Shown here: piece after piece, positions 17,525 to 25,069 of the stretch | Layout of the letters: each line of letters begins with the position of its first letter | How positions within the stretch are numbered: position 1 is the first letter of the stretch | Assembly (NCBI GenBank): GCA_963738625.1 | Contig: CAVTXH010000020.1 | Coordinates: 744,001-808,000 of the forward strand | Direction: 5' to 3' | DNA: 64,000 nucleotides | Origin: UBA7672 sp963738625 | GTDB lineage: Bacteria > Pseudomonadota > Alphaproteobacteria > Caulobacterales > Hyphomonadaceae | Notes under the pieces: model-generated | Seen by the model: the letters and a program-made list of their open reading frames with translations, nothing else | The model's database searches: none | Told to the model about the DNA's origin: nothing | Translations under genes and position numbers: made by a program

Positions 17525-18748
17525 TTAGCTGGCGGCCGCTTGCGACGTCGGTGTCGGCTCGCGAACGCTGGAGGTCTCGCCCGCGCGAAGCCGCCAGATC
17601 AGGCGCGCCGCGAACGCGATAAGCACTGCGGACGACAGCGGGATGTGCAACAGGCCAAGCGGCATCGTCGCAATCGGCAGCAGCCACACCGCAATGTTCA
17701 AGCGATGGTCGAGCAAGGTTTGGTCGGCGCGCGACCAGAGCAGCGCGATCACCCAGCCGAACACCACCATGTCGTAGTTGAACGCGTAGGGCGTCACCAG
17801 GAATGTTGCGGTGACCAGCAGGGCGTTCGACAGCGCCTGGTCCCTGCGCTTCCTGTATGTCCAGATCACCGCAGCCGCGGCCGCGACGGAGACCAGCATC
17901 TGCACCGCCCAGCAGATCTCGAGCGGCAGTCCGACCACGCGCATGTTCTGGAATGGGGTCGGCATCATCGGCGCCATCAGCCCGCCGCCCGTTTCCAGGA
18001 TCGATTTCTGCACCGGCATGGCGACTTTGAAATAGTCGGTCCAGATATCCGCGCCGTAGATCGCGGCCGTCGCTGCGACGAGCGCCACGGCTGTTGCCGC
18101 CGCCGCTGCGACAACGCGCCACCGTCCTGTCATCACCAGCATCAGCGGAAGCAGCAGGCCAAGTTGCGGTTTGATCGTCAGCAGCCCGAACAGGATGCCA
18201 GCGAAGATCGGCCGCCGGTCCATCAACGAAAGACCGCCGATGATCAGCGCCGCCGTGAACAGTCCATTCTGACCAGCAAAGACGTTGAGCGCCACGGCGG
18301 GCGCAAGGCAGATGAACGCGATCTGCTCCAGCTTCACGACCAGCTTCCGCACGCTCAGATACAGCGCCAGCAGTCCGGCGCCCGTCCAAAGCGCGAGGCC
18401 GACGAAGTAAGGCGTCAGACCGAAGACCCACGTGAACAGCAGCAGGTGAGGCGGATAGGACCAGTTGTGTATCGGGTAGCCTGGATGCCCGAACCGCTCG
18501 CGCAGCGCGTCGTTGTAGACCAGCAGGTCGAACCACGCCGCGGGATCGCCCTGCAGCGCCTTGTGTCCGCCCATCCAGGTATTCACGAAGTCCCGGCCGA
18601 CCAAATAGCCGAGCGGGTCGTAGGGCAGGTCGACATAGACCAGGAAATAAGCCCCCACGAACACGGCCGTGAACACGCAGGCCGCCGCCGCGAACTTGGA
18701 ATAAAACTGGTCCAAGCGATGCCCTGTCCCGTCGTCGACTATCTCCAA
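17525..18748 (-). CDS. GT87-like (DUF2029) membrane glycosyltransferase
   Basis: About 400 residues with some ten transmembrane segments. The first periplasmic loop holds GRDFVNTWMGGHKALQGDP, and the WSYPPHLLL and TIKPQLGLLLPL motifs are characteristic of the DUF2029/GT87 family of polyprenyl-phosphate-dependent mannosyl- or arabinosyltransferase-like integral membrane enzymes. No ATG fits the N-terminus. TTG at 18748 (LEIVDD) or TTG at 18715 (LDQFYSK) are the candidates, so the start is uncertain by about 11 residues. It lies between arsR and the SRPBCC gene on the same strand. The acceptor substrate is unknown. Confidence 0.85.
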   Translation of the reverse strand: MEIVDDGTGHRLDQFYSKFAAAACVFTAVFVGAYFLVYVDLPYDPLGYLVGRDFVNTWMGGHKALQGDPAAWFDLLVYNDALRERFGHPGYPIHNWSYPPHLLLFTWVFGLTPYFVGLALWTGAGLLALYLSVRKLVVKLEQIAFICLAPAVALNVFAGQNGLFTAALIIGGLSLMDRRPIFAGILFGLLTIKPQLGLLLPLMLVMTGRWRVVAAAAATAVALVAATAAIYGADIWTDYFKVAMPVQKSILETGGGLMAPMMPTPFQNMRVVGLPLEICWAVQMLVSVAAAAAVIWTYRKRRDQALSNALLVTATFLVTPYAFNYDMVVFGWVIALLWSRADQTLLDHRLNIAVWLLPIATMPLGLLHIPLSSAVLIAFAARLIWRLRAGETSSVREPTPTSQAAAS

Positions 18749-18777
18749 AAGATAGCATTGGGCGCCTGAACATGTGC

Positions 18778-19119
18778 TTAAGGTCGGCGGGGCTTGGTGA
18801 TCTGGTGGAGATACGCGTCCATCCGGTCGAAGCTCCCTTCCCAGAATGTGCGGTACTTCCCGATCCAGGCGTCCACCGCCTTGAGCGGCCCGGCCTCCAG
18901 CCTGCACGGTCGCCACTGCGCCTCGCGTCCGCGCGAGATCAGCCCGGCGCCCTCCAGGACCTTCAGGTGTCGCGAAATGGCGGGCAGGGAGATGTCGAAC
19001 GGCGCGGCGATCTCGTTGACCGTCGCACCCCCCTGGCTGAGGCGCGCCAGTATGGCGCGCCGCGTCGGGTCGGCGAGCGCCGAAAGCGTCAGGCTGAGCG
19101 GGTCGGGTGCGGTTTGCAT
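18778..19119 (-). CDS. ArsR family transcriptional regulator
   Basis: 113 residues forming one winged-helix domain: LSALADPTRRAILARLSQGGATVNEIA, recognition helix SLPAISRHLKVLEGAGLI, and wing SRGREAQWRPCRL. It lacks the metal-binding CxC motifs of the arsenic sensors and belongs to the branch usually linked to AHSA1/SRPBCC genes (LDAWIGKYRTFWE-like tail). It is first in a minus-strand cluster with GT87, SRPBCC and GST genes. Autoregulation is likely: a long palindrome sits one base upstream of its ATG. Confidence 0.95.
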   Translation of the reverse strand: MQTAPDPLSLTLSALADPTRRAILARLSQGGATVNEIAAPFDISLPAISRHLKVLEGAGLISRGREAQWRPCRLEAGPLKAVDAWIGKYRTFWEGSFDRMDAYLHQITKPRRP

Positions 19120-19120
19120 A

Positions 19121-19154
19121 TTTAGCAGTCTTGTTAATTAACAAGATCGCTAAA
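19121..19154. promoter_or_regulatory. Palindromic operator at the arsR start
   Basis: A 34-base inverted repeat has outer arms TTTAGC / GCTAAA and a perfect 18-base core TCTTGTTAA / TTAACAAGA; 15 of 17 pairs match overall. It ends one base before the arsR ATG, so bound repressor would cover the promoter or transcript start and the message would be almost leaderless. It is the only strongly AT-rich motif in this region. Assignment to ArsR is inference from position. Confidence 0.8.
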
Positions 19155-19257
19155 TAAGCCTGGAGCAGGTCCTCGTCAACAGGGGATTCCGCATCGAAAG
19201 ACGGCCGCGGCCTGATTACTTCCTATGCAGGCCTTTTGGGGTATAAGCCCCGCGGAT

Positions 19258-19334
19258 CGGAGTGTGGCGCAGTCTGGTAGCGCATCTGCTTTGGGAGCAG
19301 AGGGTCGTTGGTTCGAATCCAGCCACTCCGACCA
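19258..19334 (+). tRNA. tRNA-Pro (anticodon TGG)
   Basis: 77 bases including CCA. Acceptor CGGAGTG pairs perfectly with CACTCCG. The D arm is GGCGCAGTCTGGTAGCGC, the anticodon stem-loop TCTGCTTTGGGAGCAGA reads TGG, and the T arm is CGTTGGTTCGAATCCAGCC. The C1-G72 pair at the acceptor end is a known bacterial tRNA-Pro identity feature. Confidence 0.97.
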
Positions 19335-19376
19335 TTTGCTGCCGACCTTTTTCTGATTGATGTCCGGGTAGCGTAG

Positions 19377-20078
19377 ATGGCCGATCGCCCCGTGATCCTT
19401 CTGGCGGCGCATGGCGAGCGCGGCGGCGCCTCGAAGAACGAACGGCTCGCCCAGATCACCGACGCGATTGGAAAATCGATCCCCGAGGCGGACGTCGGCT
19501 CGGTGCTCGTCAATGTCGAAGGCGTGGTGCAGCGCACGCTCGCGGCCTGCGGCGAGCGGCCGGTGCTGTGCCTGCCGCTGCTCTTCTCCGACGGCTATTT
19601 CTACGAGCAGCGCCTGCGCCCGTTTTTCGGCGGCAGGTCGCATAGGCTTGCTGCGCCCCTCGCGCTGTGGCGCAGCTTTGCGCCTTTCCTTGCTGACAAT
19701 CTCGCCCTGCGTCTCATCTCCCAGAGCGTCGATCCGCGCGTCGTGCTGGTCGCCCACGGATCGAAGAAGCCGGGCCGCTCCGCCGAATGCGCCCGCAAGG
19801 TCGCCGCCGCCATGCAGGCGCGCTATGGCCGCATCGAAGTCGGCTTCCTCGAAGAGGCGCCTTTCGCAACGGATGTGATCGCGCGCTCCGAGCCGCCTTA
19901 CTCCTGCATCGGTCTCTTCCTCGGCGAGGGCCTGCACGGCGGCGAGGATTTCGACGTCTTGGTCTCCAGCGCGAAGACGCCTCCTGTAGCCGCGTTCACG
20001 GCGGGCGAATTGCCAGGCCTTTCCGGCCTCATCGCCGACGAGGCGCGCGAGCGGCTGGCGGATCAGCTCCGTTCGTAG
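19377..20078 (+). CDS. CbiX/SirB-like chelatase-family protein with two half-domains
   Basis: 233 residues. Two repeated chelatase half-domains are visible: the first opens VILLAAHGERGG, the second (about residue 120) VVLVAHGSKKPGRS. Each keeps the AHG loop whose histidine binds metal in CbiX/SirB. A late HGGEDF at about residue 200 could supply another metal ligand. Members insert Co or Fe into sirohydrochlorin-type rings, but no cobalamin or siroheme genes lie nearby, so the metal-tetrapyrrole role is inference. It starts 42 bases after tRNA-Pro and overlaps the converging monooxygenase gene by 16 bases. Confidence 0.75.
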   Translation: MADRPVILLAAHGERGGASKNERLAQITDAIGKSIPEADVGSVLVNVEGVVQRTLAACGERPVLCLPLLFSDGYFYEQRLRPFFGGRSHRLAAPLALWRSFAPFLADNLALRLISQSVDPRVVLVAHGSKKPGRSAECARKVAAAMQARYGRIEVGFLEEAPFATDVIARSEPPYSCIGLFLGEGLHGGEDFDVLVSSAKTPPVAAFTAGELPGLSGLIADEARERLADQLRS

Positions 20079-21538
20079 CGGAACACGCTGTCAGTCAGCT
20101 TGATCGCCGGAAAGGCGTCCTTCTCGGCCCAGTAGTCCTGCGAATGCTGCCATTCCGGCTTGTCGCCGCGCTTGGGCAGCAGGCGCATGCCGCGCATCAG
20201 ATAGCCGGGATTGAAGTTCTCCGGATCGATCCACGAGGACAGCCGCATGTTCTGGTCCTCGGGCGGCACGGCGACGGTCACCTTCGTCGCGCCGATGTCC
20301 TCCATGTGCTTCAGCAGAGCGCACACGAAATCGGCGACAAGATCCGCACGCAGCGTCCAGCTCGCTCGGAAATAGCCGAACACCCACACCAGGTTGGGCA
20401 CGCCAGTGAACATCATGCCGCGATAGGTTACGGTCTCGGAGAACGCCAGCGGCTCGCCGTCGATGCTGAAGGCGATATCGCCCAGCACGTTGAGGCTGAA
20501 GCCTGTCGCCGTCACGACGATGTCGGCTTCCAGCACCATGCCCGACTTCAGCTGGATGCCCTTGGCGGTAAAGCGCTCGATCTCGTCTGTCACCACCGAG
20601 GCCTTGCCCGACGCGATTCCCTTGAACAGGTCGCCGTCCGGCACGAAGGCGATGCGCTGACGCCACGGGCGATAGCGCGGCGTGAAATGCGTATCGATGT
20701 CATAGTCCGGGCCGAGATAGGCGCGGACGCCCGCCAGCAACTCGTTCTTCACCGCCTCCGGCTCCTCGACCGACCGGCGCGTGAACTCCGCCTGGTCGTA
20801 GAGGATCTTCCGCCGCACGATCTCGTGGATCCACGTCTCGTCGATCTGCAACCGCCGCAGCGTGTCTGCGAGATCGTTCTGATTGCGCGCCGGAATGAAA
20901 TAGGTAGGCGAGCGCTGCAGCAACGTCACGTGCGCGCAGTCCCCAGCTATCGCCGGGACCAGCGTCGCCGCCGTCGCGCCGGATCCGATGACGATCACGC
21001 GCTTGCCAGCATAGTCGAGATCATCCGGCCAGGTCTGCGGGTGGACGATCTGTCCCTTGAACTCGGCCATGCCGGGCCATTCAGGCGTGTAGCCCTCCGA
21101 ATGCCGGTAATAGCCCTGGCACATCCAGAGGAAGTTGGTCGTGAACCGGCTGGCTTCGCCGGCGCCGGCATGCACGGTCTCCAGCGTCCAGAAATTGTCT
21201 TCATTCGACCAGTTGGCGCTGACGATCTTGTGGCGATAGCGGATATGCCTCGCCAGATCGTTCTCCTCGATCACCTCGCCCATGTAGGACAGGATTTCCG
21301 CCGCGCTCGCGATCGGCGGGCCGACCCATGGCTTGAAGCGATAGCCGAACGTGTAGAGGTCGCTGTCTGACCGGATGCCGGGATAGCGGTGCGTCACCCA
21401 CGTCCCGCCGAACGTCTCCAGAGCCTCCAGCACCACGAAGCTGGTTCCCGGGCGCTGTTTCGTCAGGTGATAGGCCGCGCCGACGCCGGATATTCCCGCG
21501 CCGACCACCACGACGTCGAAATGCTCGGCAGCCTTCAT
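20063..21538 (-). CDS. Flavin-containing monooxygenase (Baeyer-Villiger-like)
   Basis: 491 residues. The FAD fingerprint VVVGAGISGVGAAYHL is near the N-terminus. The NADPH fingerprint VIVIGSGATAATLVPAIA is at about residue 180, and the preceding FKGQIVHPQTWPD matches the FxGxxxHxxxW(P/D) Baeyer-Villiger/FMO signature. The second ATG-like segment VVTATGF is also typical. Such enzymes oxygenate ketones or soft nucleophiles using O2 and NADPH. Two further in-frame ATGs upstream would add up to 15 non-conserved residues. It is monocistronic. Confidence 0.93.
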   Translation of the reverse strand: MKAAEHFDVVVVGAGISGVGAAYHLTKQRPGTSFVVLEALETFGGTWVTHRYPGIRSDSDLYTFGYRFKPWVGPPIASAAEILSYMGEVIEENDLARHIRYRHKIVSANWSNEDNFWTLETVHAGAGEASRFTTNFLWMCQGYYRHSEGYTPEWPGMAEFKGQIVHPQTWPDDLDYAGKRVIVIGSGATAATLVPAIAGDCAHVTLLQRSPTYFIPARNQNDLADTLRRLQIDETWIHEIVRRKILYDQAEFTRRSVEEPEAVKNELLAGVRAYLGPDYDIDTHFTPRYRPWRQRIAFVPDGDLFKGIASGKASVVTDEIERFTAKGIQLKSGMVLEADIVVTATGFSLNVLGDIAFSIDGEPLAFSETVTYRGMMFTGVPNLVWVFGYFRASWTLRADLVADFVCALLKHMEDIGATKVTVAVPPEDQNMRLSSWIDPENFNPGYLMRGMRLLPKRGDKPEWQHSQDYWAEKDAFPAIKLTDSVFRYERS

Positions 21539-21665
21539 TGTCTTGTCTTGCCTGTTCATGCGTTCACTCAAGCTCGCGCCCATCTCTGCCGCAAGCGTGG
21601 CCGCGAGCGTTTATGCATACCAACATGCGCGGACCGCCGGTTCGGAGCCGTTTCAACCACCGCGC

Positions 21666-21720
21666 GCCCGGCTAGAGCCCGGCTAGAGCCCGGCTAGAGC
21701 CCGGCTAGAGCCCGACTAGA
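21666..21720. repeat. Five tandem copies of an 11-base repeat
   Basis: Five head-to-tail copies of GCCCGGCTAGA run back to back; the fifth has A for G (GCCCGACTAGA). Each unit contains the self-complementary CTAG, which reads as TAG on both strands. Because 11 is not a multiple of 3, the array puts stop codons in every frame of both strands. The final unit supplies the stop codon of the zinc-ribbon gene on the minus strand. Confidence 0.95.
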
Positions 21721-21949
21721 GCATTGTGCGGGTCGGGCTGATCCCGTTGGGCTCCACGCTCACGACGGGAGAGCCGCAGTTGTTACAGCGCAAGACCGAG
21801 TTCGACGGATTGTACCGGTTCACGGCAAGGCCAATGAAGCCGACAGTCGCGAAGCTCCAGTCGAGCTGCCCGTGGGTGGAGATCGACAATACGCCTTTCT
21901 GGCCGCAATTCCGGCAGTCCAGGGTGTAATTCTTGTCGGCGGCCTTCAT
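21716..21949 (-). CDS. Small zinc-ribbon protein
   Basis: 77 residues. Two CxxC knuckles, CRNCGQKG near the N-terminus and CNNCGSP near residue 55, predict one zinc ribbon enclosing a hydrophobic middle (WSFATVGFIGLAVN). No named family recognised. The stop codon lies inside the 11-base tandem repeat array. A clear, short, cysteine-paired protein like this is likely real, but its function is unknown. Confidence 0.65.
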   Translation of the reverse strand: MKAADKNYTLDCRNCGQKGVLSISTHGQLDWSFATVGFIGLAVNRYNPSNSVLRCNNCGSPVVSVEPNGISPTRTML

Positions 21950-22085
21950 GTATCTCCGCCTCAGCGAGCATTGAAGGCTGCAGCCGCGATCTGGATTTGA
22001 GTTTGATCTGGGTCAACGCCGGGAGCAGGCCCAAGTGCGGTGGTGAGCGACTCAGGGACCCGGCTGAATCAACTTGCGTAAGCCC

Positions 22086-22110
22086 GGAACCTTTGTCCGC
22101 TAGGCGCGTA
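22086..22110 (+). promoter_or_regulatory. Candidate EcfG-type promoter upstream of nepR
   Basis: GGAAC at 22086-22090, a 16-base spacer, then CGTA at 22107-22110, about 98 bases before the nepR ATG. The published EcfG (general stress sigma) consensus is GGAAC, 16-17 bases, CGTT; here 8 of 9 positions match. Autoregulation of nepR-ecfG by EcfG is common in alphaproteobacteria, so position supports the call. Confidence 0.55.
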
Positions 22111-22207
22111 CTTGGTTGTTGGCGCCCTGTGCGCCGACCCCCGACCCACGCATCCTTACTCAATCTCGTGGCCCGTCACCTGGGCCGCGCGCGAGGCAAG
22201 CCATTGC

Positions 22208-22387
22208 ATGACCTACAACGCGCTTCAGTCGGCCCAGGAACGCGCCGACCGAAACAGGCAGAAAGCCCTCGGAAAGGCCCTGACGCGCCTGTACTCGAAA
22301 GTGTCCGTCGAGCGGATCCCCGAAAATCTCTTGCTGCTGCTCGCGGAGGCGGACAAAGGGCGGCTGCCGCGCCCGAAACCGGACTAG
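22208..22387 (+). CDS. nepR: NepR anti-sigma factor
   Basis: 59 residues. NepR binds and inhibits the stress sigma factor EcfG until phosphorylated PhyR displaces it. The conserved NepR core is present: IGKALTRLY-like helix (LGKALTRLYSKVSVERIPEN) followed by the second helix FLLLLAEAD-like (LLLLLAEADKGR). The length matches the family. It is immediately upstream of ecfG. Its stop TAG overlaps the start of the open ecfG frame, which fits tight translational coupling. No phyR gene lies in the window. Confidence 0.88.
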   Translation: MTYNALQSAQERADRNRQKALGKALTRLYSKVSVERIPENLLLLLAEADKGRLPRPKPD

Positions 22388-22986
22388 GGGAGCGTTCGGA
22401 AGCCGACGATCCGGGCTTCAAGGCCAAGCTTGTCCTTCTGATACCGCACCTTCGCGCCTTCTCGCGCAGCCTTGCGCCGCGGGCGGATGCCGACGATCTC
22501 GCCCAGGAAGCCTTGATGCGGGCCTGGCGGTCGCGCGCCAGTTACGAGCCGGGCACCAACATGAAGGCATGGGCCTTCACCATCCTGCGCAACCAGTTCA
22601 TCTCGGGTAGACGCCGCGCATGGCGCACCCAACCGCTCGATTCAGCGGTTGCAGAAAACACGCTGGTCGCCAACGACGATCCATCGGCCGGCGAGGATCT
22701 GCTCGACGTCAGGAACGCGATGCAGCTCCTGCCGCACGACCAGAAGGAAGCGCTGATCCTCGCGGGCCCGGCAGGGCTTACCTACGAAGAGACGGCAAGG
22801 ATCTGCGGCTGCGCCATCGGAACGGTCAAGAGCCGGGTCAGTCGCGCCCGCGCAACCCTCGCGGCGATCCTCGAGGAAAGATCCACCGGCCGCCGCGAAC
22901 GGACGAACGTCTCCGCGACCGGCGTGTTCGACGAGATCATGGCTGACGCCGCCAGCGTTCAGCGGCGCCTGGCGATGAAGGCATAG
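22384..22986 (+). CDS. ecfG: EcfG-type general stress ECF sigma factor (start unclear)
   Basis: About 190-200 residues. Region 2 is IPHLRAFSRSLAPRADADDL with LAQEALMRAW; the linker is followed by region 4, LPHDQKEALILAGPAGLTYEETARICGCAIGTVKSRVSRAR, whose CGCAIGTVKSR helix is typical of EcfG (ECF15). Family proteins begin 10-20 residues before IPHLRAF, yet no ATG, GTG or TTG occurs in frame between the nepR stop and residue IPHL; the only near-cognate codon is CTG at 22438. A good GGGGAG site lies at 22387-22392. I mark the start at the nepR overlap, but the true start is unknown. Confidence 0.88.
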   Translation, partial: LGERSEADDPGFKAKLVLLIPHLRAFSRSLAPRADADDLAQEALMRAWRSRASYEPGTNMKAWAFTILRNQFISGRRRAWRTQPLDSAVAENTLVANDDPSAGEDLLDVRNAMQLLPHDQKEALILAGPAGLTYEETARICGCAIGTVKSRVSRARATLAAILEERSTGRRERTNVSATGVFDEIMADAASVQRRLAMKA

Positions 22987-23062
22987 GACGGGCGGTCAAC
23001 CTCGTTGAGCAGGAAGGGCCTCGAGAATATCGCCGTTCTCGTGCTCAGGCGGTTGCTCACAT

Positions 23063-23827
23063 TCACTCCCCTGTCTGAGATGTTTTTTCGGCCTTGAATG
23101 AGCTGGACGTCAGCACGCCCGGCGGCATCGGCGAGATAAGACGGCACACGACGCCGTCTTTCCGGAAGTCCAGATCGACCTTGCCGCCAAACGCTGCGCC
23201 CAGGCTGCGGGTGATGAGCATTGATCCGAACCCCTGCCGCGCCGGCGCCGCAACCGCAGGTCCCTCGTGCTCGCGCCAGACGAGCTCCAGCTGCCCGTTG
23301 GCGCCGGTCCAGGTCAGTTCGATCCAGCCGCCATCGAGCGACAGCGCGCCATACTTGGCGGCGTTTGTTGCAAGCTCATGAAGCGCCAGCGTCAGCGCGT
23401 GTGCGCGGCGGCCATCGAGCGCGATTGGCGGACCCGATATCGCGGCCCTATCTCCATCCGAGCAATGCGGCGACAGCGCTTCGCGCACGACATCCGCCAT
23501 TATTGCAGGACGGGTTTCGGAATCGATGAGAAGTTTCTGGGCGGCGGCGAGAGCGTGCAGCCGGGCGCTGAAATCCTCTATGCTGAGCGGATCGGCGTCC
23601 TTGAACGTGTGCCGCGCCACCGCCTGCACCACCGTCAGCAGATTGCCTATGCGATGCCGCAGCTCCTGCGTGACCAGGTCGCGCCGTACGCTATCGCCTT
23701 CCGACCGGGCGAGGGCCGTCCGCAGCAGCGCGTTGTCCGCCTCCAGATCGACCAGGAGTTCGGGCGGGTGATAGCGCTTCCCGCTCCGCCCGTCGGGCGG
23801 TAGCGGGACCGGTTGCTGCCGATACAT
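23063..23827 (-). CDS. HWE/HisKA2 family sensor histidine kinase, no sensor domain
   Basis: 254 residues from MYRQQPVPLPP. A short coiled helix (LVDLEADNALLRTALA) leads into the phospho-acceptor helix with His58 in TQELRHRIGN. The ATPase domain has the N-box ALHELATNAAKYGAL, the W-x-E signature in LVWREHEGP, and GFGSMLITRSL. HWE kinases are the usual phosphodonors to PhyR in the alphaproteobacterial stress response, and this one faces nepR-ecfG convergently, which strengthens that role. There is no membrane segment or PAS domain, so its input must come from elsewhere. Alternative upstream starts exist. Confidence 0.9.
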   Translation of the reverse strand: MYRQQPVPLPPDGRSGKRYHPPELLVDLEADNALLRTALARSEGDSVRRDLVTQELRHRIGNLLTVVQAVARHTFKDADPLSIEDFSARLHALAAAQKLLIDSETRPAIMADVVREALSPHCSDGDRAAISGPPIALDGRRAHALTLALHELATNAAKYGALSLDGGWIELTWTGANGQLELVWREHEGPAVAAPARQGFGSMLITRSLGAAFGGKVDLDFRKDGVVCRLISPMPPGVLTSSSFKAEKTSQTGE

Positions 23828-24050
23828 CAGTTGTTTTGCCTGGGATCGGGCCTGTGCGAGAGCTGGAATGCGCGCCCTCAACGATCCGACGCCCGGGCGG
23901 TAGCATGAAATGCATGGACGGCCTAATTGGCGCAAATCGTCGCCGGACGGCGCAGCGCCGGCATGTTGACGCAAATCAAGGCTCGTTTCTGCTGTCTCGG
24001 TGTTACTGTTGGCGTCAGATTCATGTGCCGCGCAGCCAGGGGAGAGGCCA

Positions 24051-24476
24051 ATGACTATGATCTCGCACATCAGCCGTTCGCCACATTCATTGCGCGGACT
24101 GCTTCTAGCGCTCCCGATCGCATTCGGCGCCTGCACGCCCGCCGCCGCTCCGGGCGACGCTGCGAGCGCACCGGAAGCATCCAGCCAGCCTGCCGTGGCC
24201 GCGGTCGCAGCGCAGGACGATGCCGCCGTCTATCGCGGCTCGGCGGTGGCGAAACAGGTATGCGCCCAGTGCCACGATATCGGGGCTGGCTCCGGCCCGG
24301 CGATCTACGCAGGCGCGCCAACCTTCATTTCCGTGATCGAAAAGGCTGACACGACAAGCGAAGGACTGGCCCAATGGCTGAAGTCCTCGCACCCGTCGAT
24401 GCCGCACTACATGTTCAACGACGCCGAGGTCGGCGACCTCGTCGCCTACATGATGAGCCTGCGGAAGGCCAAGTGA
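24051..24476 (+). CDS. Lipoprotein class I cytochrome c
   Basis: 141 residues. A lipoprotein-like signal ends at FGAC (PIAFGACTPAA); an Ala-rich linker follows. The heme site CAQCH has Cys71, Cys74 and His75, and the likely axial Met is in PHYMFNDAEV, near the end. A single membrane-anchored monoheme c fits an electron carrier or small accessory subunit. A strong GGGGAGAGG site lies just upstream. It is followed by the NDUFS4-like gene, so a link to the respiratory chain is plausible inference. Confidence 0.88.
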   Translation: MTMISHISRSPHSLRGLLLALPIAFGACTPAAAPGDAASAPEASSQPAVAAVAAQDDAAVYRGSAVAKQVCAQCHDIGAGSGPAIYAGAPTFISVIEKADTTSEGLAQWLKSSHPSMPHYMFNDAEVGDLVAYMMSLRKAK

Positions 24477-24549
24477 AACCAGGGCGCACGGGCAGTTGAA
24501 TCTTCACGGATTTGAGGGCACATAGCCCCCGCCTGAAGGAGTCGCGCCT

Positions 24550-24855
24550 ATGACGGCCAGGATCTACCGCCCCGCCCCGAACGCCATGCAGTCCGGCAAG
24601 GCCAAGAGCGAACAATGGCTGCTCGAGTTCGAGAGCGAGACCCCGCGCACCGTCGATCCGCTGATGGGCTGGATCAGCAATGCCGACACCAATTCGCAGC
24701 TGCGGATGTATTTCGAGACCCGCGAAGAAGCGATCGAGTTCGCCAAGCGCCAGAACATCCCCTTCCAGGTCATCGACAGACGCGAACCCAGACGCGTCAT
24801 CAAGGCCTACGCCGACAACTTCGCCGCCGGCCGCAAACGCCCCTGGACGCATTAG
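24550..24855 (+). CDS. NDUFS4-like complex I accessory subunit
   Basis: 101 residues. The sequence matches the ETC complex I subunit family (mitochondrial NDUFS4/18 kDa): ARIYRPAPNAMQSG at the start, W-x-L-E-F and DPLMGWISNADTNSQLRMYF in the middle, and AIEFAKRQN plus YADNFAAGRKRPWTH at the end. In mitochondria it stabilises the NADH-dehydrogenase arm; free-living alphaproteobacteria carry it as a stand-alone gene. GAAGGAGTCGCGCCT precedes the start. nuo genes are not in this window. Confidence 0.92.
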   Translation: MTARIYRPAPNAMQSGKAKSEQWLLEFESETPRTVDPLMGWISNADTNSQLRMYFETREEAIEFAKRQNIPFQVIDRREPRRVIKAYADNFAAGRKRPWTH

Positions 24856-24992
24856 GCCGTCAGCACAGGCGCTTTTCTGCCCCTGCGAAGCGGGGGAAGT
24901 GGCCCGAAGGGCCGAAGGGGGCGAGTCCCAAGGGGATAGCCTGCTCTCTGGCTTCCCCTCCTGAACCCCTTTAATACGCGTTCGCTGCGTTT

Positions 24993-25069
24993 GATCCCGT
25001 AGCTCAACTGGATAGAGCACCCGCCTTCTAAGCGGGCGGTTGCAGGTTCAAGTCCTGCCGGGATCGCCA
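24993..25069 (+). tRNA. tRNA-Arg (anticodon TCT)
   Basis: 77 bases including CCA. Acceptor GATCCCG pairs with CGGGATC, the D arm is AGCTCAACTGGATAGAGC, the anticodon stem-loop CCGCCTTCTAAGCGG gives TCT, and the T arm is TGCAGGTTCAAGTCCTGC. It reads AGA codons. A decayed transposase lies 250 bases downstream. Confidence 0.97.

Noticed and set aside
21666..21720. Possible CRISPR array
   Set aside because: The 11-base units are directly adjacent with no spacers, and there are no cas genes.
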